From IMG/VR virus record IMGVR_UViG_3300025770_000019, positions 1-62,375 of that record: a stretch of DNA of 62,375 nt; one strand, 5' to 3'. Source of the stretch: a virus. The number at the start of each line of letters is the position of its first letter. Position 1 is the stretch's first letter. Made by a program: the position numbers and the translations under genes. The notes under the pieces were generated by a model. That model worked only from the letters and a program-made list of their open reading frames with translations. It had not been told where the DNA came from and did no database searches. Shown one piece after another: positions 1 through 7,569 of the stretch.

Positions 1-157
1 GTACGAGCGAGATATGTTTTCTGGACAAAATGCCCCGACATATGAGTGCCGCGCACCCAGAGTAACAACCCAACCCACCACCAAAAAGGAACGACAATGA
101 CAAAGCCAAAGTACAACAAGACACAAGTGAACTTCATCATCTCAAAACTGCGCGAGG
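1..157. repeat. Terminal repeat, left copy
   Basis: Bases 1-157 match 62219-62375 at 156 of 157 positions; the one difference is T at 31 versus C at 62249. The repeat holds a GGACAAAA element (23-30), an ATATG/CATAT inverted pair, the ribosome binding site and the first 20 codons of the gene starting at 97. It shows either a direct terminal repeat or the overlap of a circular or circularly permuted assembly. The mismatch argues against a simple exact k-mer overlap. Confidence 0.95.
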
Positions 158-399
158 CGATCCCGTATTGCCGTCGTGTCGACCAGCGTCAGCCAACCAA
201 AGCAGAGCAGTCTGTGTTGGATCGTGCCGAGGCGATCAGAGTTAAGATCGGTAAGTCTTTGGACGCCGAGTATGCGGCTAGGAACGAGCGTATAGCCAAG
301 CAGCGGGAGTACATTGACGGTGTGGAAGTATCGTTGATGCTCGCTGATGTTGAGTTCGACCTGCCCAAAGCACTCAAGGCGCTGCGAGCAATTAAGTAA
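97..399 (+). CDS. Hypothetical early protein, 100 aa
   Basis: I do not recognise this basic, helical protein. The ATG at 97 is chosen over an upstream in-frame GTG at 46 because AAAGGA lies 8 bases before it. The middle (AEQSVLDRAEAIRVKIG) and the end are Lys/Arg/Glu-rich and look alpha-helical, so a small nucleic-acid or host-protein binder is possible. It is the first gene of the left arm, directly downstream across the circle junction from the repeat-rich control region, a usual place for early host-takeover genes. Its first 20 codons recur at the right end. Confidence 0.75.
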   Translation: MTKPKYNKTQVNFIISKLREAIPYCRRVDQRQPTKAEQSVLDRAEAIRVKIGKSLDAEYAARNERIAKQREYIDGVEVSLMLADVEFDLPKALKALRAIK

Positions 400-426
400 C
401 GCGCCGTAAACAGGGAGACTCAACCC

Positions 427-654
427 ATGAGTAACGACACATTGCGCCTTACTATCATCGAGGCGGCGGGTGACACGTTCGAGGTCAAAGCGAGCAACCC
501 AGAGGACACAGAGCAACCTGCTATTACACTCGCGTATCTCGATGACGAGGACAGTGCGCGTACATGGTGCGTCACGATGCAGTCGAACGTCCGTGCAGGC
601 GCGACGCCGTTGCAGGCATTACGTCGTACGAGTAGGTTTAGATCACAGCAATAG
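427..654 (+). CDS. Hypothetical small protein, 75 aa
   Basis: Starts at ATG 427 with GGGAG ten bases upstream. It is an acidic, beta-looking protein (TLRLTIIEAAGDTFEVKAS) with a basic C-terminus (RRTSRFRSQQ). No family is recognised. It sits 27 bases after the previous gene and is probably co-transcribed with it. The 42-base gap to the next gene shows only a ribosome binding site. Confidence 0.65.
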   Translation: MSNDTLRLTIIEAAGDTFEVKASNPEDTEQPAITLAYLDDEDSARTWCVTMQSNVRAGATPLQALRRTSRFRSQQ

Positions 655-696
655 CAGCACCATAATCACGCTATCTATTCAAATAAGGAGAACGAC

Positions 697-834
697 ATGA
701 ACGATTTTTGCGAGGAATGTGGCAAGACTCTGCAACTAAACCAACTAAGTGCTGAGGGCTACAGATGCGCCGAGTGTGACCCAACTTGCATTGCAGAAGA
801 AGGTCGTGCGCAGGAGGAGAACGAAGATGAGTAG
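697..834 (+). CDS. Zinc-ribbon mini-protein, 45 aa
   Basis: A short gene with a strong AAGGAG site nine bases before ATG 697. It has two CxxC knuckles (FCEECGK at residues 4-10, RCAEC at 23-27) and a further Cys31, then an acidic tail (EEGRAQEENEDE). Such paired knuckles usually bind one zinc ion and act in protein or nucleic-acid contacts. Its stop overlaps the next gene's start (ATG at 827), indicating translational coupling. The exact target is unknown. Confidence 0.75.
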   Translation: MNDFCEECGKTLQLNQLSAEGYRCAECDPTCIAEEGRAQEENEDE

Positions 835-1003
835 CAAGGTCAAAGCGATACAAGGACTGGCAACGATAAACGTGTGTGTATTTGAAGATGTAAATGGGAG
901 TTTGACATTCACACTCAACAACACCTACTCAGTGTCTGATTCTGCACAGTTGTGGAGCGCTATGGAGCTGCTAACCAAAAAGAAAAAGGAGAACGAGATA
1001 TGA
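827..1003 (+). CDS. Hypothetical protein, 58 aa
   Basis: ATG 827 overlaps the stop of the zinc-ribbon gene and is preceded by AGGAGGAG, so this start is preferred over an upstream one that lacks a site. The protein has a beta-rich core (INVCVFEDVNGSLTFTLNN) and a Lys-rich end (LLTKKKKENEI). No family recognised. Its stop overlaps the ATG of the next gene (ATGA), so the three genes are coupled. Confidence 0.7.
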   Translation: MSSKVKAIQGLATINVCVFEDVNGSLTFTLNNTYSVSDSAQLWSAMELLTKKKKENEI

Positions 1004-1482
1004 ATTGGTTTTGGACGTTATTAGACAGATCACTAGACAATCAACGCGAGAACCGCGACCTGTACAAAATAGCAGTGAGCGCCGTCGTGGGATTTTTTAC
1101 GGTGTCAGTGTCAGTCGGAGGGATGGCAATACTATTCCATTATGGGTGGGTCAAAGAGTTCCTTACGGTATCGGCAGTTGCAGTTATAACACTACTCATA
1201 GGTGCGATTGTGTATATACCAGTGAGTGAACAACGGGAAGCCAAGCTGAAGAAAGCGCAAGCAGTGCGTGACAAGTTAGCGCCCACGAATGACGACCCGT
1301 TGGATTGGGTATCTTCTCAGACGACAGCAACCCCAACCCCAACCCCAACCCCCGAGGTGTTCGGAGACGACGACGATAGCTGGCTCGATTGCATGGTTAG
1401 CGAACTTGGCTACAACCGATCCAGCGAACACCATGAAACTTTGGAGGTAAGTGATGTACCACTGGAATCACCGAGTAGTTAA
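1000..1482 (+). CDS. Two-helix membrane protein with TP-repeat linker, 160 aa
   Basis: Starts at ATG 1000 (AAAAAGGAGAACGAG site), overlapping the previous stop. Two hydrophobic helices are visible at about residues 24-46 and 54-73, followed by a charged helix, a TPTPTPTP linker coded by CCAACC-type hexamers (about 1328-1350) and an acidic C-terminal domain (DDDDSW). It is probably an inner-membrane protein with both ends on the same side. Early phage membrane proteins often serve superinfection exclusion or host takeover, but nothing here proves either role. Confidence 0.75.
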   Translation: MNWFWTLLDRSLDNQRENRDLYKIAVSAVVGFFTVSVSVGGMAILFHYGWVKEFLTVSAVAVITLLIGAIVYIPVSEQREAKLKKAQAVRDKLAPTNDDPLDWVSSQTTATPTPTPTPEVFGDDDDSWLDCMVSELGYNRSSEHHETLEVSDVPLESPSS

Positions 1483-1699
1483 GCACCCCGACGGCACACT
1501 CGCTATACATGAGGTGCACTATGACGATGGCATTGACTCAGGCACCAACGAGCCAATAGTCGTGGGCATGAACGCCGATCCACACGTAGCAGCGGAAGGT
1601 ACTATCAGCGAGCTGCGCATGACACTGGACAGGATGCAAGCGTGCCTCGACAAACCGATCATACCCTATGACATATTCAGGGGGGGCAACGATGGGTAA
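1454..1699 (+). CDS. Hypothetical protein, 81 aa
   Basis: ATG 1454 has GGAGG six bases upstream, inside the end of the membrane-protein gene. The N-terminus (WNHRVVKHPDGTLAIHEVHYDDG) resembles short phage proteins of the 'hrvv...dG..aIhEvyyd' type, whose function is not known. The two genes overlap by 29 bases. Likely a small cytosolic early protein. Confidence 0.7.
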   Translation: MYHWNHRVVKHPDGTLAIHEVHYDDGIDSGTNEPIVVGMNADPHVAAEGTISELRMTLDRMQACLDKPIIPYDIFRGGNDG

Positions 1700-2051
1700 C
1701 AGGAAGAAGGGGACGGTAACTACTACGCGTGGTGTTGAGTACACGTACTGGTACGACGAATACCCAAACAAGGAGCCACAACACTCACGCCGCCAGCCCA
1801 TAGCCGAAGCGTGGCGTCGTAAGCACAACAGAGACCGTGTACCCAACGACCCCACTATATATGTGTTCGACCGTGGGTATCGAGTACCACAGATATTTCT
1901 AGCATACAGCCCCGACATGGTGGTGGTGGAGCTTAAGTTGTACGAGCTGCACCGAACGCAAGAGAACTACCCCAAAATTCAGTGGCTTCGTAAGAAGCGC
2001 ACCGAGGACAGAGTAAAAGCTAGACTTACTCAAACACTACCCAACCAGTAA
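1692..2051 (+). CDS. Hypothetical basic protein, 119 aa
   Basis: The start at ATG 1692 is favoured by the GGGGGG site just upstream and by the 8-base overlap with the preceding gene. The protein is rich in Arg, Lys and Tyr (GVEYTYWYDEYPNKEPQHSRRQ) and ends in a basic helix (RKKRTEDRVKARLTQTLPNQ). The RVKARLT ending recalls Lys-Ala-x-Leu motifs in the small proteins at 2928, 3224, 3523 and 7570. No family recognised. Confidence 0.65.
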   Translation: MGNRKKGTVTTTRGVEYTYWYDEYPNKEPQHSRRQPIAEAWRRKHNRDRVPNDPTIYVFDRGYRVPQIFLAYSPDMVVVELKLYELHRTQENYPKIQWLRKKRTEDRVKARLTQTLPNQ

Positions 2052-2061
2052 GGAGAACCAC

Positions 2062-2931
2062 ATGTCAATACAAATAAACGACGGATACGAGTTCAAGGCA
2101 GTCAAGCCACTACATGAGCGCGTTATGTTGGTTAAGAAGTCGACCAAACGACAGCGACAATCCATGCCGGACAAACAGGCGCGTGAACAACTGGCGCGTG
2201 ACACAGGCACCGACGCCGCGACGTGGAATGTGTCGAAGAAAATGTTCACGCGGTCTAAGTTATTCAAGGCTGCGAACACTGCGCTTAACACGTTCGACAA
2301 GTACGTTACTGATCACACGTCTGCCAGCTTAGACGACGGCTTTCGTACACTACCTAGCGTGGACTACATACCGTTTACGCAAGCAGTCAAACCGTTGATT
2401 CAGGACGTAGACGATGCGGCAGCTAACTTCAGTGCTGCGTACGAGAGCGAGGTGATTAACGATATGCGCTGGAACACGCAGTTCAGTCGAGCGGATTACC
2501 CAGCGTTCCCCCCAGAGATAAGCGCCAGCCTTAGCTTCCGGCCTATTGCGTCGAGCGACGTGTTTTACGACACCGTGGACGACGTAGCACGTGCTGCGTA
2601 TGAAGACCACCTTGACCAAGTGGAAGAAGCCGGTAAGCAGGAAGTTATCAGGCGGGTACTCAAGCCACTGGAGCAGACTGTCGCTAGACTGGAGACATAC
2701 ACCGGCGACAAAGGGCAGCGGTGGCACCAAGACGTAGTGGAGAACGCGTACGAAATGCTGGACACGTTGGAGAGTCTGGTCACGGATGGGGACTCTACTA
2801 TCATGCAGCTCCTCGCTGACGTGCGTACCACGTTGCAGCCCTACTGCGACAACGACAAGCTGCGTGACTCTCAACTGGCACGTGACAATGCCAAGCAGGA
2901 CATGGAGAGCATCCTGAGTAAGTTCCAGTGA
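2062..2931 (+). CDS. Hypothetical helical protein, candidate DUF3150-like partner of MoxR/VWA, 289 aa
   Basis: Good AAGGAG site before ATG 2062. The protein is almost wholly helical, with a basic N-terminal third (KKSTKRQRQSMPDKQAREQ), Trp-containing segments and long acidic helices (residues about 150-285). Proteins of the DUF3150 type, helical and of similar length, are often encoded beside MoxR ATPases and VWA proteins; the position of this gene upstream of such a pair suggests it is the third partner. That assignment rests mainly on context and should be tested by profile search. Its stop overlaps the next start. Confidence 0.6.
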   Translation: MSIQINDGYEFKAVKPLHERVMLVKKSTKRQRQSMPDKQAREQLARDTGTDAATWNVSKKMFTRSKLFKAANTALNTFDKYVTDHTSASLDDGFRTLPSVDYIPFTQAVKPLIQDVDDAAANFSAAYESEVINDMRWNTQFSRADYPAFPPEISASLSFRPIASSDVFYDTVDDVARAAYEDHLDQVEEAGKQEVIRRVLKPLEQTVARLETYTGDKGQRWHQDVVENAYEMLDTLESLVTDGDSTIMQLLADVRTTLQPYCDNDKLRDSQLARDNAKQDMESILSKFQ

Positions 2932-3227
2932 TTAGGCGCAAGGTGGGTAAGTTTCACCACCCCGACCTGAAAAGCGTAGGGTGGATAAGCGAGTCTCCCG
3001 ATGTGATGTTCGACGACAACGACACACTGCACGCCATGTCGCTCACGCTCTCCGGTCGAGTGCATGAGGCGAGTGACGACATGATTGATAAGGCACTGAT
3101 TCGCTTACACGTCGAACACGTCAAGGCTAAGCTGCGAGGGCAGACCGAAACCAGTGCGCTAGTCCAACGGTTAGAGGGGGACTTGCTTGCTGAAAGAGCG
3201 CGACGCGGCTGCAAGTTTGAGTCGTGA
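2928..3227 (+). CDS. Hypothetical protein, 99 aa
   Basis: A GTG start at 2928 overlaps the previous stop (GTGA); no strong ribosome site, so translation is probably by coupling. An alternative GTG lies at 2942. The protein has a C-terminal helix with HVEHVKAKLRGQ and LVQRLEGDLLAERARRG. It lies between the DUF3150-like gene and the MoxR gene and is probably part of that operon. No family recognised. Confidence 0.6.
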   Translation: MIRRKVGKFHHPDLKSVGWISESPDVMFDDNDTLHAMSLTLSGRVHEASDDMIDKALIRLHVEHVKAKLRGQTETSALVQRLEGDLLAERARRGCKFES

Positions 3228-3526
3228 GTATGGTTCCCGATCCCGCCGACATTGATAAGCAGATGGCAATCGTTATCGGGGAGTTCGAGAAGGGCACGCA
3301 GCAGACGTTGCGCACACCAACCATCGAACGGACTTACCACAGAATCAAGGCGGCTATGGTCAGAGATAAGCTGGCGGGTAAGACCACAAGTTTAATGGTT
3401 ATGGATTTTTACAACAAACTCAAAGCCGAGTTGGTGAAACGCACGTTAGCCAAGGTCAAAGCCGAGTTGGTGAAACGCACGTTAGCCAAGGGCAGCAGCT
3501 TAACTATGAGGCGATCCGAATCATGA
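3224..3526 (+). CDS. Hypothetical protein with in-frame 12-residue duplication, 100 aa
   Basis: GTG 3224 overlaps the previous stop (GTGA); ATG 3230 is an alternative start. The protein is helical and carries two adjacent copies of KAELVKRTLAK coded by a 36-bp tandem repeat at 3421-3492. The last coding part (GSSLTMRRSES) is basic. Function unknown. The duplication looks recent because the two copies differ at one base only. Confidence 0.6.
   Translation: MSMVPDPADIDKQMAIVIGEFEKGTQQTLRTPTIERTYHRIKAAMVRDKLAGKTTSLMVMDFYNKLKAELVKRTLAKVKAELVKRTLAKGSSLTMRRSES
3421..3492 (+). repeat. 36-bp tandem duplication (two copies)
   Basis: Copy one is 3421-3456 and copy two 3457-3492. They differ only in the final base (T versus G). 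The unit is a multiple of three, so the duplication keeps the reading frame and adds 12 residues. Confidence 0.95.
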
Positions 3527-3756
3527 ACGATGCAAAAGAGTGGCAGGAGCAAGGACTGGAGTTGCGATGGGTGCGCAGCCGCGCGCCGCAGCAACCGACC
3601 GACGTGCTGTTGCAGTTACACGGGGACAAGACGACGCAGTTAGTCAAAGCACGTCTCACAGGTAAGCCAGTAAAGACACTTGAGTCGATAGTGGATGCGC
3701 TGGACAGAGAACTAACCAACCGTGGCATGAGCCACACAACCAAAAAAGAGGAATAA
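3523..3756 (+). CDS. Hypothetical protein, 77 aa
   Basis: ATG 3523 overlaps the previous stop (ATGA). The N-terminal half is WQEQGLELRWVRSRAPQQ; the second half carries KTTQLVKARLTGK followed by a helix, again with the Lys-Ala-x-Leu motif seen in neighbours. It ends five bases before the MoxR gene. Unknown function; the four small genes 2928-3756 may be related helical proteins. Confidence 0.6.
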   Translation: MNDAKEWQEQGLELRWVRSRAPQQPTDVLLQLHGDKTTQLVKARLTGKPVKTLESIVDALDRELTNRGMSHTTKKEE

Positions 3757-3760
3757 ACAA

Positions 3761-4840
3761 ATGGAATCAACCATCGAGTTAAACTACTCATCCATGAAGA
3801 CCGCGATCATGGCGAACGTCGACGCGATTGACATGACGCCAATCATGATCACCGGTGCGCCGGGGTGTGCTAAGACCTCAGTGTGTTTAGACGTAGCGGA
3901 GTCTTACGGCATCCCGCGTAATGTTGCTGAACGCTGTATCTTTCGTCCGTCGTTGCGTGACCCAGTTGACCTTGCCGGGCTTCCGCATAACGAGCGCGAC
4001 GAAGACGGCGTACTGTATACACATTGGGCGGCTAATTCGTTCATCAAGTACGTCAACGACGTTGCTGCTAAGTACGGCATTGCGTTCTTAATAGTCGACG
4101 AGCTACCGCAAGCCGTGACCATGATGCAGAACGCACTGGCAGGGCTGATGCTTGACCGCTTCGTCGGGTCTAACTTCCTGCACGAGCGGGTGTTCCTACT
4201 ATCAACGGGCAATAGGGTGAAGGACAAGGCGGGTGCTGGTCGCATCGTCAGTCAGTTGGGCAACCGAGTGGAACACTTGCCGATGGCGGTCGACATTGAT
4301 GCGTGGGGTAAGCACATGATTGACACCTACGGATTTGATCGTGTCGGTATGTTCGTAGCGTACGTTCGCTTCGAGCCGGGTGTACTGGAGGACATTAACC
4401 CTGATCGAATGGTCAACGGTACGATGCGCTCATGTACAGCAGCAGCGATGATCAACCCTAAGTTGCCTCGCAACATATACCTAGCTAAGTTAGCAGGGCG
4501 CATACCCGAGGGCAGAGCCATGCAGTTCTTGACGTTTCGTGACCTGTTCGATGAGTTGCCCACAGCTGAGGCCATGCGTAACACACCTAAGACTGCCAAG
4601 TTACCGAACGGTAACAGGGGTGCGCTGTTTGCAGCGGCGTCACTTGCGTTCAAGCGATCCGAGGACGAGGCGTCGTTTAACGCAATGGCGAAGTACGTCG
4701 AGCGTATAGCGACAGAGGCGCTGGAGGCAGACATTGAAGCGTTCTTCTACAAGGACATAATGATACACAAGCAAGCGCTTGCCGAGACTAACGTGTTCAT
4801 TGAGTGGGCAACAGGTCGAGGCGCGGAGGTACTGTTATGA
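3761..4840 (+). CDS. MoxR-family AAA+ ATPase
   Basis: A 359-aa ATPase. Walker A is GAPGCAKT at residues 32-39, Walker B is LIVDE with Asp113/Glu114, a sensor-1-like segment follows (FLLSTGNR), and an arginine-finger candidate occurs near QLGNRVEHL. MoxR ATPases act as chaperone-like remodelling motors, usually with a VWA-domain partner. The next gene encodes exactly such a protein and overlaps this one by four bases, so the two are very likely made together. AAA+ remodelling of a host or phage complex is inferred; the substrate is unknown. ATG 3761 has a weak purine-rich site (AAAAAGAGGAATAAACAA). Confidence 0.85.
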   Translation: MESTIELNYSSMKTAIMANVDAIDMTPIMITGAPGCAKTSVCLDVAESYGIPRNVAERCIFRPSLRDPVDLAGLPHNERDEDGVLYTHWAANSFIKYVNDVAAKYGIAFLIVDELPQAVTMMQNALAGLMLDRFVGSNFLHERVFLLSTGNRVKDKAGAGRIVSQLGNRVEHLPMAVDIDAWGKHMIDTYGFDRVGMFVAYVRFEPGVLEDINPDRMVNGTMRSCTAAAMINPKLPRNIYLAKLAGRIPEGRAMQFLTFRDLFDELPTAEAMRNTPKTAKLPNGNRGALFAAASLAFKRSEDEASFNAMAKYVERIATEALEADIEAFFYKDIMIHKQALAETNVFIEWATGRGAEVLL

Positions 4841-6108
4841 CATCAGTAACGGTTAAGACAAAAGAAGGGGCGACGATGCGAGTTAAGCTAGTTGACCGCA
4901 GCGACATACCGGCCACGGTTAAGGTGTTCAGCCGAGCAGCAGCAGACATAATGTGCAACCCGAAGACAGGGTTCTACTCTGCGTTACTCATGCAGGTGCC
5001 GGTGCACTGGACTAGAGACATACCGACAGCCGGTGTGGACATTAAGGCGCGCATGTTCATCAACCCTGACTTCATAGATACACTGGAGTCGTTGGGTAAG
5101 GTGGTGTTCTTGATAATCCACGAGCTTGAGCACTTGCTACGGCTCCACCCCCAACGGGAAGCCAACCGCGACCCTGACAGATGGAACAAAGCGTGTGACG
5201 CGCCGATCAATGCCGACCTTGTTAAAGACAGGATAGGATCGTTCATCATGGGCGGTGTGGACATGCCCGAACACGCTGGACATACAGCAGACCATGTGTA
5301 CAACCTACTACCTGCTAAGAAAGAGGAGGAGGATGGAGATGGAGGTGAAGGCGGACAGGGAGGGGACAACCCCGGTGACGACTCCGGGGGCGACGGCGGT
5401 ATAGGTAGGGACGTGTTCAGTAAGGACTTACTGGAAGGCGGCAAAATGACAGCCAGTGATGTGCAAGCAGCGGAGGCCCACGTTAAGGGAGTAATTGCAG
5501 CAGCAGCTCAGACAGCACGAGTGGCTGGCTCCATGTCGGCAGAGATGCAGCGACGTGTTGACGACATACTCGATGTGAAGACACCGTGGTACGAAGTGCT
5601 TGAACGCTTCATGACTGAGGTATCCCAGAATGATTACTCATGGGCGCGACCTAACAGAAGGTTCGCATCACAGGGGATCGTGCTGCCATCACTGCACAGC
5701 GTAGCTGCGTTAGGTACGGCGGTGCTGATACGTGATGTATCGGGTTCAATTAGTGAGGACGAACACAAGGGAATGGTAGGGCATATTAACGCCATCGGTA
5801 CTAGGTGTATGCCTTCTATCATGCACGTGCTCGACGTGTCTACTGAGGTGCATTACAACCACGAGTTTGAGCCTAGTGACTTTCCCATCAGCCCTGAGAT
5901 ACATGGCCGCGGCGGCACTGACTTAACTGTCGGGTTCGACTACATCAATGAGAAGATTGAGGACGTAGCCATATGTGTCGTACTCACCGACGGGCATACA
6001 CCTTGGCCTAACATTCCACAGGACTACCCTGTAATAGTCGTGTGCACAACGGACGTTGACGTCGAGTACGGCGACGAGGTTGTGAGATACGAAAAGGAGA
6101 CTGGATGA
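4837..6108 (+). CDS. DUF2201-like putative metallopeptidase with VWA domain
   Basis: 423 aa from ATG 4837 (GGAGGT just upstream). The N-terminal half has a zinc-protease-type HELEH motif (His95-His99). An acidic Gly-rich linker (about residues 165-190) separates it from a C-terminal VWA-like domain. The MIDAS residues are visible: D300-V-S-G-S, Thr361 in GGTD, and Asp385 in LTDGH. This architecture matches DUF2201-type proteins paired with MoxR ATPases. The MIDAS should bind a divalent metal and a protein partner; proteolysis is possible but unproven. Stop overlaps the next gene's ATG. Confidence 0.85.
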   Translation: MTSVTVKTKEGATMRVKLVDRSDIPATVKVFSRAAADIMCNPKTGFYSALLMQVPVHWTRDIPTAGVDIKARMFINPDFIDTLESLGKVVFLIIHELEHLLRLHPQREANRDPDRWNKACDAPINADLVKDRIGSFIMGGVDMPEHAGHTADHVYNLLPAKKEEEDGDGGEGGQGGDNPGDDSGGDGGIGRDVFSKDLLEGGKMTASDVQAAEAHVKGVIAAAAQTARVAGSMSAEMQRRVDDILDVKTPWYEVLERFMTEVSQNDYSWARPNRRFASQGIVLPSLHSVAALGTAVLIRDVSGSISEDEHKGMVGHINAIGTRCMPSIMHVLDVSTEVHYNHEFEPSDFPISPEIHGRGGTDLTVGFDYINEKIEDVAICVVLTDGHTPWPNIPQDYPVIVVCTTDVDVEYGDEVVRYEKETG

Positions 6109-6524
6109 TGCCAAGCAGTATTAGGGACGATGAGGAAGTGTACCCTACTATCATCAGGCGGTTCGTTAGAGGCAGCTACACCGTCACGTTAGTATGCGAA
6201 GAAGCTGTGCAGCGTAGGGGGGTTCGCAGAGCGTTCAACCTACGCTGTGATGTGCGGTACAAAGATGCGGACGTCGGTACATACTTCGGCCCCTCGATTG
6301 AGGAAGCTGTTACGCGGGGTGACCTATCGTTCGACCGCACGTTGGGGTCGATCCACGACTACCTGAAGAAGCGCTTCGGGTGTGCAGTAGTGGGCGGTGC
6401 GGTGCGTAACGCTCGCACCAACATAAAACGTGCGGTTAAAGAGAGACTAAAAGGCCGAGTACTTGAGCCTGATTGGGATAGCGAAGGGAAACGATACTTA
6501 ATGAATAGCGATGGGAGACTTTGA
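6105..6524 (+). CDS. Hypothetical protein, 139 aa
   Basis: Starts at ATG 6105 (or ATG 6108), overlapping the VWA gene stop, with AAAAGGAGA upstream. Basic protein with a beta-rich N-terminal part (SYTVTLVCEEAVQRRG) and a basic helical C-terminal part (NARTNIKRAVKERLKGR). Could bind nucleic acid. It may be a further member of the MoxR/VWA operon by coupling, but no family is recognised. Confidence 0.65.
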   Translation: MMPSSIRDDEEVYPTIIRRFVRGSYTVTLVCEEAVQRRGVRRAFNLRCDVRYKDADVGTYFGPSIEEAVTRGDLSFDRTLGSIHDYLKKRFGCAVVGGAVRNARTNIKRAVKERLKGRVLEPDWDSEGKRYLMNSDGRL

Positions 6525-6703
6525 TGGACGAGCTGGATTTAATACTGGATTACTATGTGATCTACCGTAAAGAGGACAACCAACACCTCGTAAACAACTA
6601 TGCAGACTTTCGCAAAGCACTGCGGAAACTAATGCAGGAGGACTGTGATGCACCACAAGCGACGACGACCGAAGAACCGAAGGGCGGGGTGCTTACTCTG
6701 TAA
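6524..6703 (+). CDS. Hypothetical protein, 59 aa
   Basis: ATG 6524 is preferred to an in-frame TTG at 6521 because GGGAG precedes it; it overlaps the previous stop (TGATG). The protein is acidic and aromatic at its start (DELDLILDYYVIYRK) and otherwise helical. No known family. Its end overlaps the 44-codon gene at 6648 in another frame. Confidence 0.6.
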   Translation: MDELDLILDYYVIYRKEDNQHLVNNYADFRKALRKLMQEDCDAPQATTTEEPKGGVLTL

Positions 6704-6779
6704 GCCACATAAGGCTAACGGGTGTAAGCACATTGAGAAGCACAGCGTAAGAAAACGTATGGAGCAGGATAATGGGTGA
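6648..6779 (+). CDS. Small basic Cys/His protein, 43 aa
   Basis: CAGGAGGA stands six bases before ATG 6648. The sequence begins with a run of Arg/Lys (HHKRRRPKNRRAG) followed by CLLCKPHKANGCKH, a compact Cys/His motif that recurs in very small proteobacterial and phage proteins of unknown role. It overlaps the previous gene by 56 bases and the next by 8, so it is easily missed. Probably zinc- and nucleic-acid-binding. Confidence 0.7.
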   Translation: MHHKRRRPKNRRAGCLLCKPHKANGCKHIEKHSVRKRMEQDNG

Positions 6780-6996
6780 TGTAGACCGATATGATAACAA
6801 CCCCGACAACGACGAAGACCCTATGGGCCGATCCGAGTATGGGGAGTGGGTTATGTATGACGATTACCAATCCCTACAGCAGCAGCTAGAGGCGGCAGAG
6901 AAAGAGAATCGAGACATGCGCCGGATTGCTGACTTGAATGATTACACGCAGATTCAGTACAACTATCCACCACTATCAGGGGAGCAGGATGGTTGA
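6772..6996 (+). CDS. Hypothetical acidic coiled-coil protein, 74 aa
   Basis: ATG 6772 follows GGAGCAGGA. The N-terminal third is very acidic (DRYDNNPDNDEDP), then a short coiled-coil (YQSLQQQLEAAEKENRDMRR, about residues 32-52). Overlaps both neighbours by 8 bases. Function unknown. Confidence 0.6.
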   Translation: MGDVDRYDNNPDNDEDPMGRSEYGEWVMYDDYQSLQQQLEAAEKENRDMRRIADLNDYTQIQYNYPPLSGEQDG

Positions 6997-7141
6997 AGTC
7001 GTATTGTATTTCTTTTTAAGTTGTGGGCCGGTGAAGTTTGCATCGTTCGACAGCATGGAGGCGTGCGTAGCAGCACGCGATCAAATCACAGAGTTCGACG
7101 GACTCTGTTTAACTATAGAGCAAGGGGTAACACATGACTGA
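6989..7141 (+). CDS. Hypothetical protein with hydrophobic N-terminus, 50 aa
   Basis: ATG 6989 with GGGGAGCAGG directly upstream. Residues 3-12 (EVVLYFFLSC) are hydrophobic, then SMEACVAARDQI and a short acidic end. It could be exported or membrane-attached. It overlaps the previous gene by 8 bases and the next by 8 bases. No family recognised. Confidence 0.6.
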   Translation: MVEVVLYFFLSCGPVKFASFDSMEACVAARDQITEFDGLCLTIEQGVTHD

Positions 7142-7532
7142 ACTAGTAACCATAAGTGAGGCACAGGCTAAACGTCTGGAGTCTATAGGCGTTCCGGTAC
7201 AGCTGACGTATGCCGTAGATAAGAAAATCATCGACGCGATTGAAGCTGTAGCGGGTCACGCAACACCGAAACGGGCTAAGAAAAAGCAAGGGCGGCACTC
7301 AATGGAGTTTAAGCGCACCGGCAAAAAGCCTAGATTCAACAAAGGGTCTGCGCGGGACAGAGCAATTAAAGTGCTGAACGTAATAATGCCTACTGGCGAC
7401 GTACTAACCAGAGATGATATTCAAGTGGAATTCATTAAACGTGGAGTATGCGACAGGGCGTACGCAGCAGGCGTTATCAGCGAGCTGGTGCAAGCCGGTG
7501 ATTTGAAAGTCACTAGATACAAGGGCGATTAG
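7134..7532 (+). CDS. Hypothetical protein with C-terminal winged-helix-like segment, 132 aa
   Basis: Starts at ATG 7134. The middle is strongly basic (TPKRAKKKQGRHSMEFKRTGKK). The last 65 residues (from about SARDRAIKVLN) alternate helices and end in a possible beta-wing (LVQAGDLKVTRYKGD), which looks like a winged-helix DNA-binding domain. It may therefore be a transcription regulator of the left arm. This is a pattern judgement, not a family match. Confidence 0.65.
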   Translation: MTELVTISEAQAKRLESIGVPVQLTYAVDKKIIDAIEAVAGHATPKRAKKKQGRHSMEFKRTGKKPRFNKGSARDRAIKVLNVIMPTGDVLTRDDIQVEFIKRGVCDRAYAAGVISELVQAGDLKVTRYKGD

Positions 7533-7569
7533 TCGTCTATAAACCCAAGTCCATTAAAGGAGATACACA

